62,026 nucleotides of DNA from positions 1-62,026 of the forward strand of contig JAEEQL010000002.1 in the NCBI GenBank assembly GCA_016285265.1. Reading direction: 5' to 3'. Under the pieces are notes generated by a model that made no database searches, was not told the origin of the DNA, and worked only from the letters and a program-made list of their open reading frames with translations. The stretch comes from Lachnospiraceae bacterium. Its GTDB lineage: Bacteria; Bacillota; Clostridia; Lachnospirales; Lachnospiraceae. Below, one piece after another: positions 1-8,259 of this stretch (the first letter of the stretch is position 1; each line of letters opens with the position of its first letter). The translations under genes and the position numbers were made by a program.

Positions 1-1
1 C

Positions 2-664
2 GTTCTGCCGAATGGTGAAAAGGGAACGATGTGCGAGGGTGCGTCGATGGATGCGCAGATCCTGTATGAACTTTTCGGCGGACTCATTGAGACGGGAATG
101 CTGAGCGATGATGAGAAGAACCGCTACGCGGCTATTCTGGAGAAGCTTCCGAAGCCCGTGATCTCAAGTTTAGGAACGATTCAGGAATGGGCGAAGCCCT
201 ATGAGGAAGTCGAGATAGGACACAGACATATATCGCATCTGTTTGCACTTTATCCCGGCAAGCAGTTCTTTGACAGTGATGAAAAAGAAGAACTACTCAA
301 GGCGGCACGTGCAACGATCGAAAGAAGACTTTCGGGCGGCGGCGGACACACGGGATGGTCGAGAGCATGGATCATCAATATGTGGGCAAGACTCGGAGAC
401 GGTGACAAATGCTACGAGAACATAGTTGCGCTGCTCCGTAAATCGATGCTCCCGAATCTCTTCGACAATCACCCGCCCTTCCAGATAGACGGAAACTTTG
501 GACTTGTCTCAGGCATCGCAGAGATGCTGCTCCAGAGCCACGAAGGCGAGGATAAACTCCTGCCCGCACTTCCCGCGGCATGGCCAAACGGCAAGGTCAC
601 CGGCCTGTGCTCCCGCTCCGGTAAGGTATACGACATTGAATGGAAGGACGGAAAGATAATATAG
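2..664 (+). CDS. GH95-type alpha-L-fucosidase/galactosidase, C-terminal part
   Basis: This is the 3' part of a glycoside hydrolase whose 5' end lies outside the window; the frame is open from base 2 and ends at TAG. Visible motifs [31 protein letters not shown] and [16 protein letters not shown] match the end of the (alpha/alpha)6 barrel of family GH95, and [17 protein letters not shown] matches the start of the C-terminal beta domain. Family members release alpha-1,2-fucose or alpha-L-galactose from hemicellulose side chains or host glycans. The C-terminal domain looks short. The catalytic acid region lies upstream and cannot be checked. It points the same way as the GH3 gene downstream but is separated from it by several unrelated genes. 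Confidence 0.9.
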   Translation, partial: VLPNGEKGTMCEGASMDAQILYELFGGLIETGMLSDDEKNRYAAILEKLPKPVISSLGTIQEWAKPYEEVEIGHRHISHLFALYPGKQFFDSDEKEELLKAARATIERRLSGGGGHTGWSRAWIINMWARLGDGDKCYENIVALLRKSMLPNLFDNHPPFQIDGNFGLVSGIAEMLLQSHEGEDKLLPALPAAWPNGKVTGLCSRSGKVYDIEWKDGKII

Positions 665-676
665 CCGCCGAAGGCA

Positions 677-991
677 CTATTCTTTCCATAGTTTTATGGT
701 TTCCAGCAGTTTTTCTTTTTCTTTTTTGCTGAGTTTATGTATTTCCGCAAACAACGCATTGTCCAATGCGTTGTTTTTGTATTCAGGTTCCAGATTGCCT
801 ACGAGTGAATCGAGAGTTACACCCATCATTTTGGCATAAAATATTAGAATTCGCAGAGACATGGCGGTGCGTCCGTTCTCAACATTACTGATGTATCCCG
901 GAGTGACTTCCAGTTCTTCTGCAACCTGGCCTTGAGTGAGTCCGAGGTTTATTCTGTATGATTTTATCTTCTCTCCATAGTTATCATCCAT
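677..991 (-). CDS. XRE-family helix-turn-helix transcriptional regulator
   Basis: A 104-residue protein with an HTH_3 domain at about residues 8-62 (IKSYRINLGLTQGQVAEELEVTPGYISNVENGRTAMS), followed by a short charged C-terminal helix rich in Lys and Glu. The recognition helix segment PGYISNVENGR is typical of Cro/CI-type regulators. A strong ribosome binding site (GGAGG) precedes the ATG. The gene converges on the GH95 gene and diverges from the brnTA pair, so it may regulate itself or brnTA. That link is inferred from position only. Confidence 0.85.
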   Translation of the reverse strand: MDDNYGEKIKSYRINLGLTQGQVAEELEVTPGYISNVENGRTAMSLRILIFYAKMMGVTLDSLVGNLEPEYKNNALDNALFAEIHKLSKKEKEKLLETIKLWKE

Positions 992-1026
992 ATTAATTTC
1001 CTCCGTAAATGCTTATTGTATATAAA

Positions 1027-1037
1027 CTATACTATAG
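1027..1037. promoter_or_regulatory. small palindrome between the XRE regulator and brnT
   Basis: An 11-bp perfect odd palindrome, CTATACTATAG, lies in the AT-rich divergent region about 40 bp upstream of the XRE start. It could be an operator for the XRE regulator. The evidence is symmetry and position only, and AT-rich palindromes of this size occur by chance. Confidence 0.25.
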
Positions 1038-1144
1038 ATATTGACAGCAAACCGATTTAAACATAGTATAAAAAACATACAATAAATATACAAGTGAGTT
1101 TTTGATGAATACAGAGTAATTATATTGTAATTACGGGGGCGTAT

Positions 1145-1435
1145 ATGATAGTATTTGAATGGGATGACAACAAAAACAGGATTAATATTGTTAAGCATGG
1201 AGTTTCTTTTGAAGAGTCGCAAACGGTGTTCTTTGATGATAATGCGCTTTTGGAATTCGATGAGGAGCATTCGACTGTTGAAGAACGGTTCAGGATTCTT
1301 GGAACGAGTTTCAGGGGCAATGTTCTTATAGTTGTTCATTGTGTTCGTGAAAATGATGTTATTCGGATCATTTCTTCGAGAAAAGCAACAAATAAAGAAA
1401 CCAAAGCTTACAAGAGGAGACTAAAAAATGAGTGA
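1145..1435 (+). CDS. brnT: BrnT-family ribonuclease toxin
   Basis: A 96-residue protein matching BrnT along its whole length. The N-terminal pattern FEWDDNKNRINIVKHGVSFEESQTVF and the C-terminal pattern RIISSRKATNKETKAY are characteristic of this RelE-fold mRNA interferase, which stops growth by cleaving RNA when released from its antitoxin. Its last eight bases overlap the next gene, so toxin and antitoxin are translationally coupled, with the toxin first as is normal for brnTA. The core residues appear intact. Activity is inferred from the family. Confidence 0.9.
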   Translation: MIVFEWDDNKNRINIVKHGVSFEESQTVFFDDNALLEFDEEHSTVEERFRILGTSFRGNVLIVVHCVRENDVIRIISSRKATNKETKAYKRRLKNE

Positions 1436-1652
1436 TAAATATCTTGAAAAAGAATTTGATTTTAGCAAAGCGGTTAAAAATCCGTATGCCAAAAAATTAA
1501 AACAGCAGGTTACTATCAAACTCTCCTCAGAAACTGTAGAATATTTTAAAAATACAGCAGCTGAGGTTGGAATTCCTTATCAGACTTTGATAAATATGTA
1601 TTTGGATCAATGTGTAAAAGAAGGAAAAAAACCTGAGATGAATTGGGTTTAA
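1428..1652 (+). CDS. brnA: BrnA-family antitoxin
   Basis: A 74-residue protein directly after and overlapping brnT. The segment KQQVTIKLSSETVEYFKNTAAEVGIPYQTLINMYLDQCV fits a ribbon-helix-helix fold: a beta strand that contacts DNA, then two helices. The N-terminal tail (EKEFDFSKAVKNPYAKKLK) matches the BrnA region that contacts the toxin. BrnA-type antitoxins bind the toxin and repress their own operon. Base composition is more AT-rich than in the housekeeping genes, which is compatible with acquisition by transfer. Confidence 0.85.
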   Translation: MSDKYLEKEFDFSKAVKNPYAKKLKQQVTIKLSSETVEYFKNTAAEVGIPYQTLINMYLDQCVKEGKKPEMNWV

Positions 1653-1662
1653 AGATTATATT

Positions 1663-2592
1663 ATGAAAAAGAAATCGATCAAGAAACGAATACTTATTGC
1701 ACTGATAATTTTGCTGGCAGTCTTTTTCATTGTGCTTATGCCGGTGGTCTCCTTGCTGACATACGGCACGGTATTTGGGATCAGATATCAGACTCCCGAA
1801 GAGAGAATGCTTTATCCCGAGGATTTTCCCGGACTTATCATGGACAGTGAAAGCTTTACTTCGAATGAGGGACAGACACTTGCCGGATACTTCTATCACC
1901 GCGATGGCATCGATCCGAAGGGTGTTGTGATCATGGCTCACGGCATCGGAGGAGGCGGACACAATCCGTACATGGTCTCTGCGAATTATTTTACGGAGCA
2001 CGGCTATTACGTATTCGCGTATGATGCGACGGGTAATGATAACAGCGAGGGGGATTCGGTTAGAGGATTACCTCAGGGAGTTATAGATCTGGACTACGCT
2101 ATCTCCTATGTTGAAGGAAGTGAAAAGTTTGCAGGCCTTCCCGTTTTCCTTTTCGGACACAGCTGGGGAGGATACTCCGTAACGTCCGTACTGAATGAGC
2201 ATCCGGAAGTTGCCGCTGTATGCTCGGTATCGGGTTTTAATAAATCCCTCGATCTCATACAGGCACAGGGAGAGGAAATGATCGGACCTGCGATCAACCT
2301 GATGCTGCCATATCTGAACCTGTACGAGAGGATCAAATTCGGTAAATACGCAACCCAGACCGGAATGGACGGATTCAATAATTCCGACGCTGCCGTGATG
2401 GTTGTTCACAGCGCGGACGACACGACCGTACCGATCATATACGGATACGATATCTATTATGCGACGTATTCTGACGATCCCGATTTCAACTTCGTAAGAT
2501 ATGAAGATCAGGGACACAACCATATCCTGTCCATGGATTCAAATCCGGAACTTATGGATCTGATAGTAGAGTTCTACGATAAGCACGTTTAA
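1663..2592 (+). CDS. membrane-anchored alpha/beta hydrolase
   Basis: A 309-residue protein. Residues 9-31 form one hydrophobic segment (signal anchor), which places the catalytic domain outside the membrane. The rest is an alpha/beta hydrolase: the oxyanion region MAHGIGGGGH, the nucleophile elbow GHSWGG, an acidic residue in HSADDTTVP and a histidine in QGHNHILSM form a plausible triad. This resembles the peptidase S9/lysophospholipase-like (Hydrolase_4) group. The substrate cannot be told from the sequence. The ATG lies 11 bp after the brnA stop with only a weak Shine-Dalgarno sequence. Confidence 0.8.
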   Translation: MKKKSIKKRILIALIILLAVFFIVLMPVVSLLTYGTVFGIRYQTPEERMLYPEDFPGLIMDSESFTSNEGQTLAGYFYHRDGIDPKGVVIMAHGIGGGGHNPYMVSANYFTEHGYYVFAYDATGNDNSEGDSVRGLPQGVIDLDYAISYVEGSEKFAGLPVFLFGHSWGGYSVTSVLNEHPEVAAVCSVSGFNKSLDLIQAQGEEMIGPAINLMLPYLNLYERIKFGKYATQTGMDGFNNSDAAVMVVHSADDTTVPIIYGYDIYYATYSDDPDFNFVRYEDQGHNHILSMDSNPELMDLIVEFYDKHV

Positions 2593-2629
2593 ACAGCACA
2601 GGGGGGACAACTGATAAGGAGGTATCTTA

Positions 2630-2809
2630 ATGAAAGAAAAGAAGATTGCAACAGTGTTATATGCTCTGTGTCTTATTGGGTTGATCCTTTTGGGAGCGTA
2701 TATTAAAAATCTTCCCGGTTTTGTTGCGATAGTCTGTGTTGTTCTTTTATTTGTATTATTGGCATTAGGAGTGGGATACACTGTGAAAGCAAAAAATAAG
2801 TTGCGATAA
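2630..2809 (+). CDS. small two-helix membrane protein (59 aa), not in the ORF track
   Basis: This short ORF begins MKEKKIATVLYALCLIGLILLG and ends KAKNKLR. It is preceded at ideal spacing by a strong Shine-Dalgarno sequence (AAGGAGG), the best reason to call it real. It has two hydrophobic stretches, about residues 6-22 and 30-51, separated by a short KNLPG turn, with lysines at both ends. It follows the hydrolase gene by 37 bp and may be co-transcribed with it. No family is recognised. Confidence 0.65.
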   Translation: MKEKKIATVLYALCLIGLILLGAYIKNLPGFVAIVCVVLLFVLLALGVGYTVKAKNKLR

Positions 2810-2842
2810 ATTGAAAAACTTAGAACAAACTTAGAACTGAGA

Positions 2843-2879
2843 TAAAAAATGAGGGTTTTGATTTCTTCGAAACCCTCAT
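2843..2879 (-). terminator. Rho-independent terminator of tRNA-Pro
   Basis: A perfect 10-bp stem (ATGAGGGTTT with AAACCCTCAT) and an 11-base loop. On the minus strand it is followed by a run of U (the plus strand reads AAAAAA just left of the stem). It lies directly downstream of the minus-strand tRNA. Confidence 0.85.
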
Positions 2880-2889
2880 GGTTACTGAA

Positions 2890-2963
<74 letters not shown>

Positions 2964-3107
2964 TAATTAACAAATAAATATTTTAATGAATCTGCTTATT
3001 GCAGGTCGACCTGATTTCTGCAAAAATAAGGTATACGTTGCTCTCAGGCGACTTATGAATAATACACTTTTTGAAAAATCGTGTCAATCACACACAGGAG
3101 AATGCTT

Positions 3108-5240
3108 ATGGCAGCAAAGAAAGCAAAACACATGACCGTTAATGAGATAAAGAAGATCGTAGCAGGTCTTTCACTTCAGCAGAAGGCATACCTTACGACC
3201 GGCGTCGGAAGCTGGGAGACCGCGGAATTTCCCAAGAAGGGGGTTCCTAAGGAGTGGATGTGCGATGGCCCTCACGGACTCAGAAAGCAGATCAATGACG
3301 TGCATGCCGATATCAACGATTCCATCGATGCCGTAAGCTTCCCCGCGGAGTGTGCGGTAGCTGCAAGCTGGGACAGGGAGCTTATTTATGAAGCTGCAAA
3401 GGCTATAGGAAACGAAGCCCAGGCCAATGACGTCCAGATGGTCCTCGGACCCGGCGTCAACATGAAGAGAAGCCCCCTTTGCGGACGTAATTTCGAGTAC
3501 ATGTCGGAGGATCCTTATCTTGCCGGCGAACTCGGTGCGGCCTATGTAAACGGTCTTCAGAGCACCGGTGTATCCGCATGTGTTAAGCATTTCTTCGCTA
3601 ATTCTCAGGAGACCGACCGCTTCACCTCTTCGAGTGAAATGGACGAGACCACGGAGCGCCAGATCTATCTTCCCGCGTTTGAGACCGTCGTTAAGAAGGC
3701 TCATCCCGGTTCGGTCATGGCCGCATACAACAAGGTAAACGGAACCTACATGACTGAGAACAAGAAGTACCTCACCGACATCCTCAGAAAAGAGTGGGGC
3801 TTCAAAGGAATGGTCGTAAGTGACTGGGGTGCAACCCATAACAGGGCAGGTGCCATCGAAGCCGGATGTGACCTCACGATGTGGCAGCAGCACGAGACCG
3901 ATAAGGACATCATCAAGGCCGTAAAGAGCGGAAAGCTTGCAGAGTCCAGACTGGATGAAGCTTGCGTCAATATCCTCAGGCATGTGTTCGGAACCGTTGA
4001 AGAGCACAGGGATGTTAAGATCGACCTTAACGAGAACCACGAGATCGCCAGAAAACTCTTCGAAAGCTCCATCGTCCTTCTCAAGAATGACGGAAACATC
4101 CTTCCTCTCAGCAAAAAGAAGAAGGTTCTCATTCTCGGAGACTTTGCGAAGAACCCCAGATACCAGGGCGGCGGAAGTTCACACGTTTCAACCTGCAGGG
4201 CAACCAACGTGGTCGATGCGACCAAGGATATGCCCAATGTATCATATAAGCAGGGCTACGGTCCCGGACCCAAGGCTCCCACTCTTACCGATCCCAAGTT
4301 CTGGACCACCCGCATCACGCCTTCGGACTATAAGCCCGATAAGAAGCTGATCGCAGATGCGGTAAAGGCAGCAAAGCAGGCTGATGTTGTTGTTATCTTC
4401 GCCGGACTTCCCGAGGCTCTCGAATCTGAAGGCGCGGACCGCGTAGATATGAGAATGCCGGATTCCCACAACGCTCTCATCGAAGAGGTTGCGAAGGTCA
4501 ACAAGAATGTTGTGGTCGTACTTCAGAACGGTGCACCCGTGGAGATGCCCTGGATCGATGATGTTAAGGGTATACTCGAGACCTATCTCGGCGGTGAGGC
4601 AAGCGGCGAAGCCGTAAGGGACGTCCTTTTCGGAGATGTTAACCCTTCCGGACGCCTTCCCGAGACCTTCCCGTTCATCCTCGAGGACAATCCTTCATAT
4701 CTGTTCTACTTCGGATGTGATGATGTGGTAAAATACAGCGAAGGTGAGTTCATCGGCTACAGATATTACACCACCAAGATGATGCCCGTGCTCTTCCCGT
4801 TCGGATACGGACTTTCCTATACGAAGTTTGATTATTCGAATCTTAAGATCGATGCAAAGGGATTCATCGGCGATGAGAAGACCGGCGGCATCAGTGTATC
4901 CGTCAAGGTCACCAATACCGGTAAGAAGGCGGGCAGGGAAGTTGTCCAGCTCTACATCGGCGTTAACAAGTGTGCTCTTCAGAGACCCGTCAGGGAACTT
5001 AAGGGCTTTGCCAAGACGAAGCTCCTTGCACCCGGAGAAAGCGAGACAGTTACTTTTGAGCTTACCTCCAGGGATTTTGCTCACTGGAACGAAGAGGCTC
5101 ACGCATACGTCCACTACACCGGAGAGTATGAGATCCAGATCGCAAGGAATGCCGAAGAGATCGAGCTTGCCGCACCCGTGGACATCGAGGGAGCATATCC
5201 CCGCAAGACCGTTAATAACAACAATCCCGAAATAAATTGA
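3108..5240 (+). CDS. glycoside hydrolase family 3 beta-glucosidase/beta-xylosidase
   Basis: A 710-residue cytoplasmic enzyme with no signal peptide. Domain order is the GH3 N-terminal barrel (about 10-300) with KHFFANSQETDR and the nucleophile motif VVSDWGA (Asp 239), then the GH3 C-terminal domain (about 325-540), then a fibronectin-III-like domain (about 600-690). It removes terminal beta-linked sugars from oligosaccharides; glucose versus xylose preference is not readable. The ATG at 3108 is chosen because AGGAG lies 7 bases upstream; the GTG at 3081 in the ORF track has no ribosome site. A plausible promoter TTGCTC-16-TAATAC sits at 3038-3065. The next gene is a sugar-binding-domain/GGDEF protein. 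Confidence 0.95.
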   Translation: MAAKKAKHMTVNEIKKIVAGLSLQQKAYLTTGVGSWETAEFPKKGVPKEWMCDGPHGLRKQINDVHADINDSIDAVSFPAECAVAASWDRELIYEAAKAIGNEAQANDVQMVLGPGVNMKRSPLCGRNFEYMSEDPYLAGELGAAYVNGLQSTGVSACVKHFFANSQETDRFTSSSEMDETTERQIYLPAFETVVKKAHPGSVMAAYNKVNGTYMTENKKYLTDILRKEWGFKGMVVSDWGATHNRAGAIEAGCDLTMWQQHETDKDIIKAVKSGKLAESRLDEACVNILRHVFGTVEEHRDVKIDLNENHEIARKLFESSIVLLKNDGNILPLSKKKKVLILGDFAKNPRYQGGGSSHVSTCRATNVVDATKDMPNVSYKQGYGPGPKAPTLTDPKFWTTRITPSDYKPDKKLIADAVKAAKQADVVVIFAGLPEALESEGADRVDMRMPDSHNALIEEVAKVNKNVVVVLQNGAPVEMPWIDDVKGILETYLGGEASGEAVRDVLFGDVNPSGRLPETFPFILEDNPSYLFYFGCDDVVKYSEGEFIGYRYYTTKMMPVLFPFGYGLSYTKFDYSNLKIDAKGFIGDEKTGGISVSVKVTNTGKKAGREVVQLYIGVNKCALQRPVRELKGFAKTKLLAPGESETVTFELTSRDFAHWNEEAHAYVHYTGEYEIQIARNAEEIELAAPVDIEGAYPRKTVNNNNPEIN

Positions 5241-5249
5241 TAGTTAAGA

Positions 5250-5274
5250 CACCGGGGATGCCAACACCCCGGTG
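5250..5274 (+). other. intergenic GC-rich hairpin between the GH3 and GGDEF genes
   Basis: A perfect 8-bp inverted repeat, CACCGGGG and CCCCGGTG, with a 9-base loop begins 9 bases after the GH3 stop. No U-tract follows, so it is not a classical terminator. It could stabilise the GH3 message or lower expression of the downstream gene. Its right arm covers the GTG start proposed by the ORF track. Confidence 0.55.
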
Positions 5275-5286
5275 CAAAACCGTGAT

Positions 5287-7176
5287 ATGAAGAAAAGAAA
5301 GAGACTGGCGTTCTTCGGAAGCAGCCTTTCAAGCAGATACAAGAGAATACTGTGCAGGTCGTTTGCCATTGCGGCGGAAGAACTGGATGTGGATCTGGTC
5401 ATTTTCAATGCGTACGGAAAGCTCCGCAATGTCAATTTCGTGTCTGCGGACAATGAATCCGGTCTCATCGACTATGTTGATCTCGACCAGTTCGACGGTA
5501 TTGCTTTTGACGGTGAAGGCTATACCGTAAACGGTATGTCGGACAAGGTGGAGCGCAAGCTCCGCGGCGCTAAATGTCCCGTTGTATCCGTCAGCAGCCA
5601 TATCGACGGATTCCACAATATCGAGTTTGACGATGAAGGCGGTCTCAGGCAGATGGTCGAACATTTCCTCGATCATCACCACTTTACCAAGATAGGCTTT
5701 ATGTCCGGATATCTGACCCATCCCGATGCCGTAAAGAGATTGAATGAATTCCGTTCGGTCATGAAAGAGCGCGGCCTTCCCGAGGACGGAGCCGGCATGT
5801 TTGAGGGTGACTTCTGGTATGAAAAGGGACCGGAGGCAGCCAGATATTTCCTTTCACTTCCCGAACGTCCCGAAGCCATTGTCTGTGCGAATGACTTTAT
5901 GGCCATGTCACTGATCAATTCCCTTAGACTGGCCGGAATAAAGGTTCCTCAGGATATTGCGGTTTCCGGATACGACGGAACGCCCGAGGGCAAGGATTAT
6001 CTGCCCCATCTGACCACGGTCACCAGGGAGCAGCTTGATGTTGCGCGCAAAGCATTGAATCTTCTCGTTACGCTTTCGGACAACCCGGATGTTAAGGATT
6101 TCGATCTGAAGGTTACTCCGAAGCCCATCTTTTCCCAGTCCTGCGGATGCGATACATTCGAATACGAGCATGTTCTCGATATAGTGGACCGCGTTCATGA
6201 CGAGATGAGGAACATGAACGAGAGCCTTTATGAGTCGGAGTCCGCCATGGTCAAGCTCAACAAGGCTGACAGCGTGCGTACGATGGAGACCATATTTGAG
6301 GAGGATGCCGTCAATTTCGGTGAGTATTCTTCATTTTTCCTGATGGCGCATACGGACTCGGAGGGAAGGACTTCCTTTGACAGTGAGTTCACCATGCCCT
6401 CCGGTGAATACAAACCCATCATGTGGATCGACAAAAAGAATGAATACACGGAAAGCTCCCACGATCTGAGCAGCTCCATGATCATTCCCGAGTCAAATGC
6501 CGACAGAAGCCATGTTTACTATGTGATGGCGGTGCATTACGGAGAGGTGATATTCGGTTATTCCGTACTTGAACTTACCGGCAGGGATATTTTCAACGAA
6601 TTCTACAATGTTTGGATGCATACGATAGGTCTTTCGCTAGATACGCTTAAAAAGAGGGACCATATCGAAAAGCTCATAACCAGGCTCGAGGGCCTCAGCG
6701 TAACGGACGAGCTTACCGGGCTTTACAACAGACGCGGATTTGATGACAAGGCCCGTTCGGCGCTTGCGGGATACACGGAAGCCAAGACGGTCTGCTCCAT
6801 GGTCATCGACATGGACGGTCTGAAGTCGATCAATGATAAGTTCGGTCACTATGAGGGCGACCGTGCGATCAGGGCGCTTGCGGACTGCATTAAAAAGTGC
6901 AGCGATTTCGGTGAGATCGCTGGAAGAGCGGGCGGAGACGAGTTCTATGTATTTGCGCCGGACTATTCCGAGGCGCGCCTTAACCGTTTTGTTGAGCGCA
7001 TGAAGGATTTTGTTGACGGGTACAACAAGGCCAACAGGCTGAATTACAAGCTCGATTTCAGCATCGGAACCTACCTTACCGAGGCGGATTCCTACGGCAG
7101 GATCGAGGATTATTTCAAGATCAGCGATGCCAGGATGTACGAGCAGAAAACGTCCAAACCGGGGCGAAGAAAGTAG
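5287..7176 (+). CDS. LacI-type sugar-binding domain fused to GGDEF diguanylate cyclase
   Basis: A 629-residue protein with no N-terminal HTH and no membrane segment. Residues 4-290 are a periplasmic-binding-like (LacI/GalR sensor) domain, with VVSVSSHIDGF, KIGFMSGYLTHPD and AIVCANDFMAMSL. A GAF-like linker domain spans about 310-470, and a GGDEF domain about 490-625 includes DELTGLYNRRGF and an intact GGDEF (549-553). The usual RxxD inhibitory site appears to be replaced by DxxE, suggesting no c-di-GMP feedback. The likely role is a soluble sugar-responsive c-di-GMP synthase. The ATG at 5287 is preferred because the GTG at 5272 lies in a hairpin; neither has a clear ribosome site. Confidence 0.85.
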   Translation: MKKRKRLAFFGSSLSSRYKRILCRSFAIAAEELDVDLVIFNAYGKLRNVNFVSADNESGLIDYVDLDQFDGIAFDGEGYTVNGMSDKVERKLRGAKCPVVSVSSHIDGFHNIEFDDEGGLRQMVEHFLDHHHFTKIGFMSGYLTHPDAVKRLNEFRSVMKERGLPEDGAGMFEGDFWYEKGPEAARYFLSLPERPEAIVCANDFMAMSLINSLRLAGIKVPQDIAVSGYDGTPEGKDYLPHLTTVTREQLDVARKALNLLVTLSDNPDVKDFDLKVTPKPIFSQSCGCDTFEYEHVLDIVDRVHDEMRNMNESLYESESAMVKLNKADSVRTMETIFEEDAVNFGEYSSFFLMAHTDSEGRTSFDSEFTMPSGEYKPIMWIDKKNEYTESSHDLSSSMIIPESNADRSHVYYVMAVHYGEVIFGYSVLELTGRDIFNEFYNVWMHTIGLSLDTLKKRDHIEKLITRLEGLSVTDELTGLYNRRGFDDKARSALAGYTEAKTVCSMVIDMDGLKSINDKFGHYEGDRAIRALADCIKKCSDFGEIAGRAGGDEFYVFAPDYSEARLNRFVERMKDFVDGYNKANRLNYKLDFSIGTYLTEADSYGRIEDYFKISDARMYEQKTSKPGRRK

Positions 7177-7213
7177 ACTTTCATTAAAAAATTGAAAAAA
7201 ATAAAATTTTTTG

Positions 7214-7242
7214 TTGATTTTCTTTTTGATAGGTGCTAATAT
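7214..7242 (+). promoter_or_regulatory. promoter for tRNA-Lys
   Basis: -35 TTGATT, a 17-bp spacer and -10 TAATAT, ending 19 bp before the tRNA. The surrounding DNA is very AT-rich. Confidence 0.7.
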
Positions 7243-7261
7243 CCCATTGTTGCACTAAAAA

Positions 7262-7334
7262 GGACCGCTAGCTCAGTTGGTAGAGCACCTGACTCTTAAT
7301 CAGGGTGTCCAGGGTTCGAGCCCCTGGCGGTCCA
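7262..7334 (+). tRNA. tRNA-Lys (anticodon CTT)
   Basis: A standard cloverleaf: acceptor GGACCGC/GCGGTCC with discriminator A, D arm GCTCAGTTGGTAGAGC, anticodon stem CCTGA/TCAGG with loop CTCTTAA, and T arm CCAGG-GTTCGAGC-CCTGG. CCA is not encoded. It reads AAG, the Lys codon preferred in this window. No terminator is seen before tatD, so tRNA and tatD may share a transcript. Confidence 0.97.
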
Positions 7335-7409
7335 CGCGAGGTCGCAGGCTTGCTTTGAAGCGGGTTTGTGGCCTTTTCCTTATTCATAAAAATATTTTGA
7401 GAGGTATAT

Positions 7410-8192
7410 ATGCTCCGGATATTCGACACACATGCGCATTATGATGACGAAGCCTTCGATGCGGACCGGGATGAGGTACTGCAGGGCCTTGCCGCGCAGG
7501 GAATTGCGAGGGTCACGGATATCGGGGCGGGAATAGAGTCTTCGAAGGCCGCTCTTGAGCTTTCGAAGCGCTACGAGTGGATGTACTGCGCACTCGGCGT
7601 GATACCCGGAAAATGCTCGGAGATCACGGATGAAACCTGGAAATGGCTCTGCGAATCCGCCGAAAAGGAAGAAAAATGCGTCGCGATCGGTGAGATCGGC
7701 CTTGATTACCACTGGGACGACGATCCGAGGGATGTTCAGGCGCTCTGGTTCGGAAATCAGATAGAGCTTGCCAAAAAAATCGGAAAACCCATCGTCGTAC
7801 ACTCAAGGGATGCGGCAAAAGATACGATAGATATTATGAAGGCACATTCCGCAGGGGATGCGGGCGGAGTCATCCACTGCTACTCCTACACGGCGGAGAG
7901 TGCAAGGGAATTCCTGGATATGGGTTTCTTTTTCGGGATCGGAGGGGTCGTGACCTTCCAAAACGCGAAGAAGCTCGCAGAGGCAGTGCGTTTCATCCCT
8001 CTTTCGAACATTGTCCTGGAGACGGATTGCCCTTATCTGGCACCGGTTCCGCACAGGGGAGAGAGGAATCATTCGGGGTATCTGAACCTCGTCGCGGACC
8101 GCATTGCCGAGATCAAGGAAATGCCCGTCGAAACGGTGATTGAGGAGACTTTCCGCAACGCCTGCAGACTATACAAACCGGCGGAAATATGA
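7410..8192 (+). CDS. tatD: TatD-family metal-dependent hydrolase
   Basis: A 260-residue amidohydrolase-fold protein. The metal ligands and signatures are in place: DTHAHYDDEAF near the N-terminus, GEIGLDYHWD at about 90-99, VVHSRDA at about 127, HCYSYT at about 153 and LETDCPYLAPVPHRGERN at about 206. TatD proteins are 3'-5' exonucleases or D-aminoacyl-type hydrolases linked to DNA repair and turnover. Length is normal. The ATG follows a GAGAGG ribosome site at 7400. Confidence 0.93.
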   Translation: MLRIFDTHAHYDDEAFDADRDEVLQGLAAQGIARVTDIGAGIESSKAALELSKRYEWMYCALGVIPGKCSEITDETWKWLCESAEKEEKCVAIGEIGLDYHWDDDPRDVQALWFGNQIELAKKIGKPIVVHSRDAAKDTIDIMKAHSAGDAGGVIHCYSYTAESAREFLDMGFFFGIGGVVTFQNAKKLAEAVRFIPLSNIVLETDCPYLAPVPHRGERNHSGYLNLVADRIAEIKEMPVETVIEETFRNACRLYKPAEI

Positions 8193-8259
8193 TAGAATTT
8201 ACCCAAATAAATTAAAGTAGATTCATTCTTATGGTACCGGGGGGAAACGAGGTACTTAT

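Noticed and set aside
1013-1339. Minus-strand ORF across brnT and its upstream region
   Set aside because: AT-rich low-complexity translation without a ribosome site; brnT on the other strand is well supported.
3171-4040. 289-residue minus-strand ORF opposite the GH3 gene
   Set aside because: A shadow of the GH3 gene with no recognisable domain.
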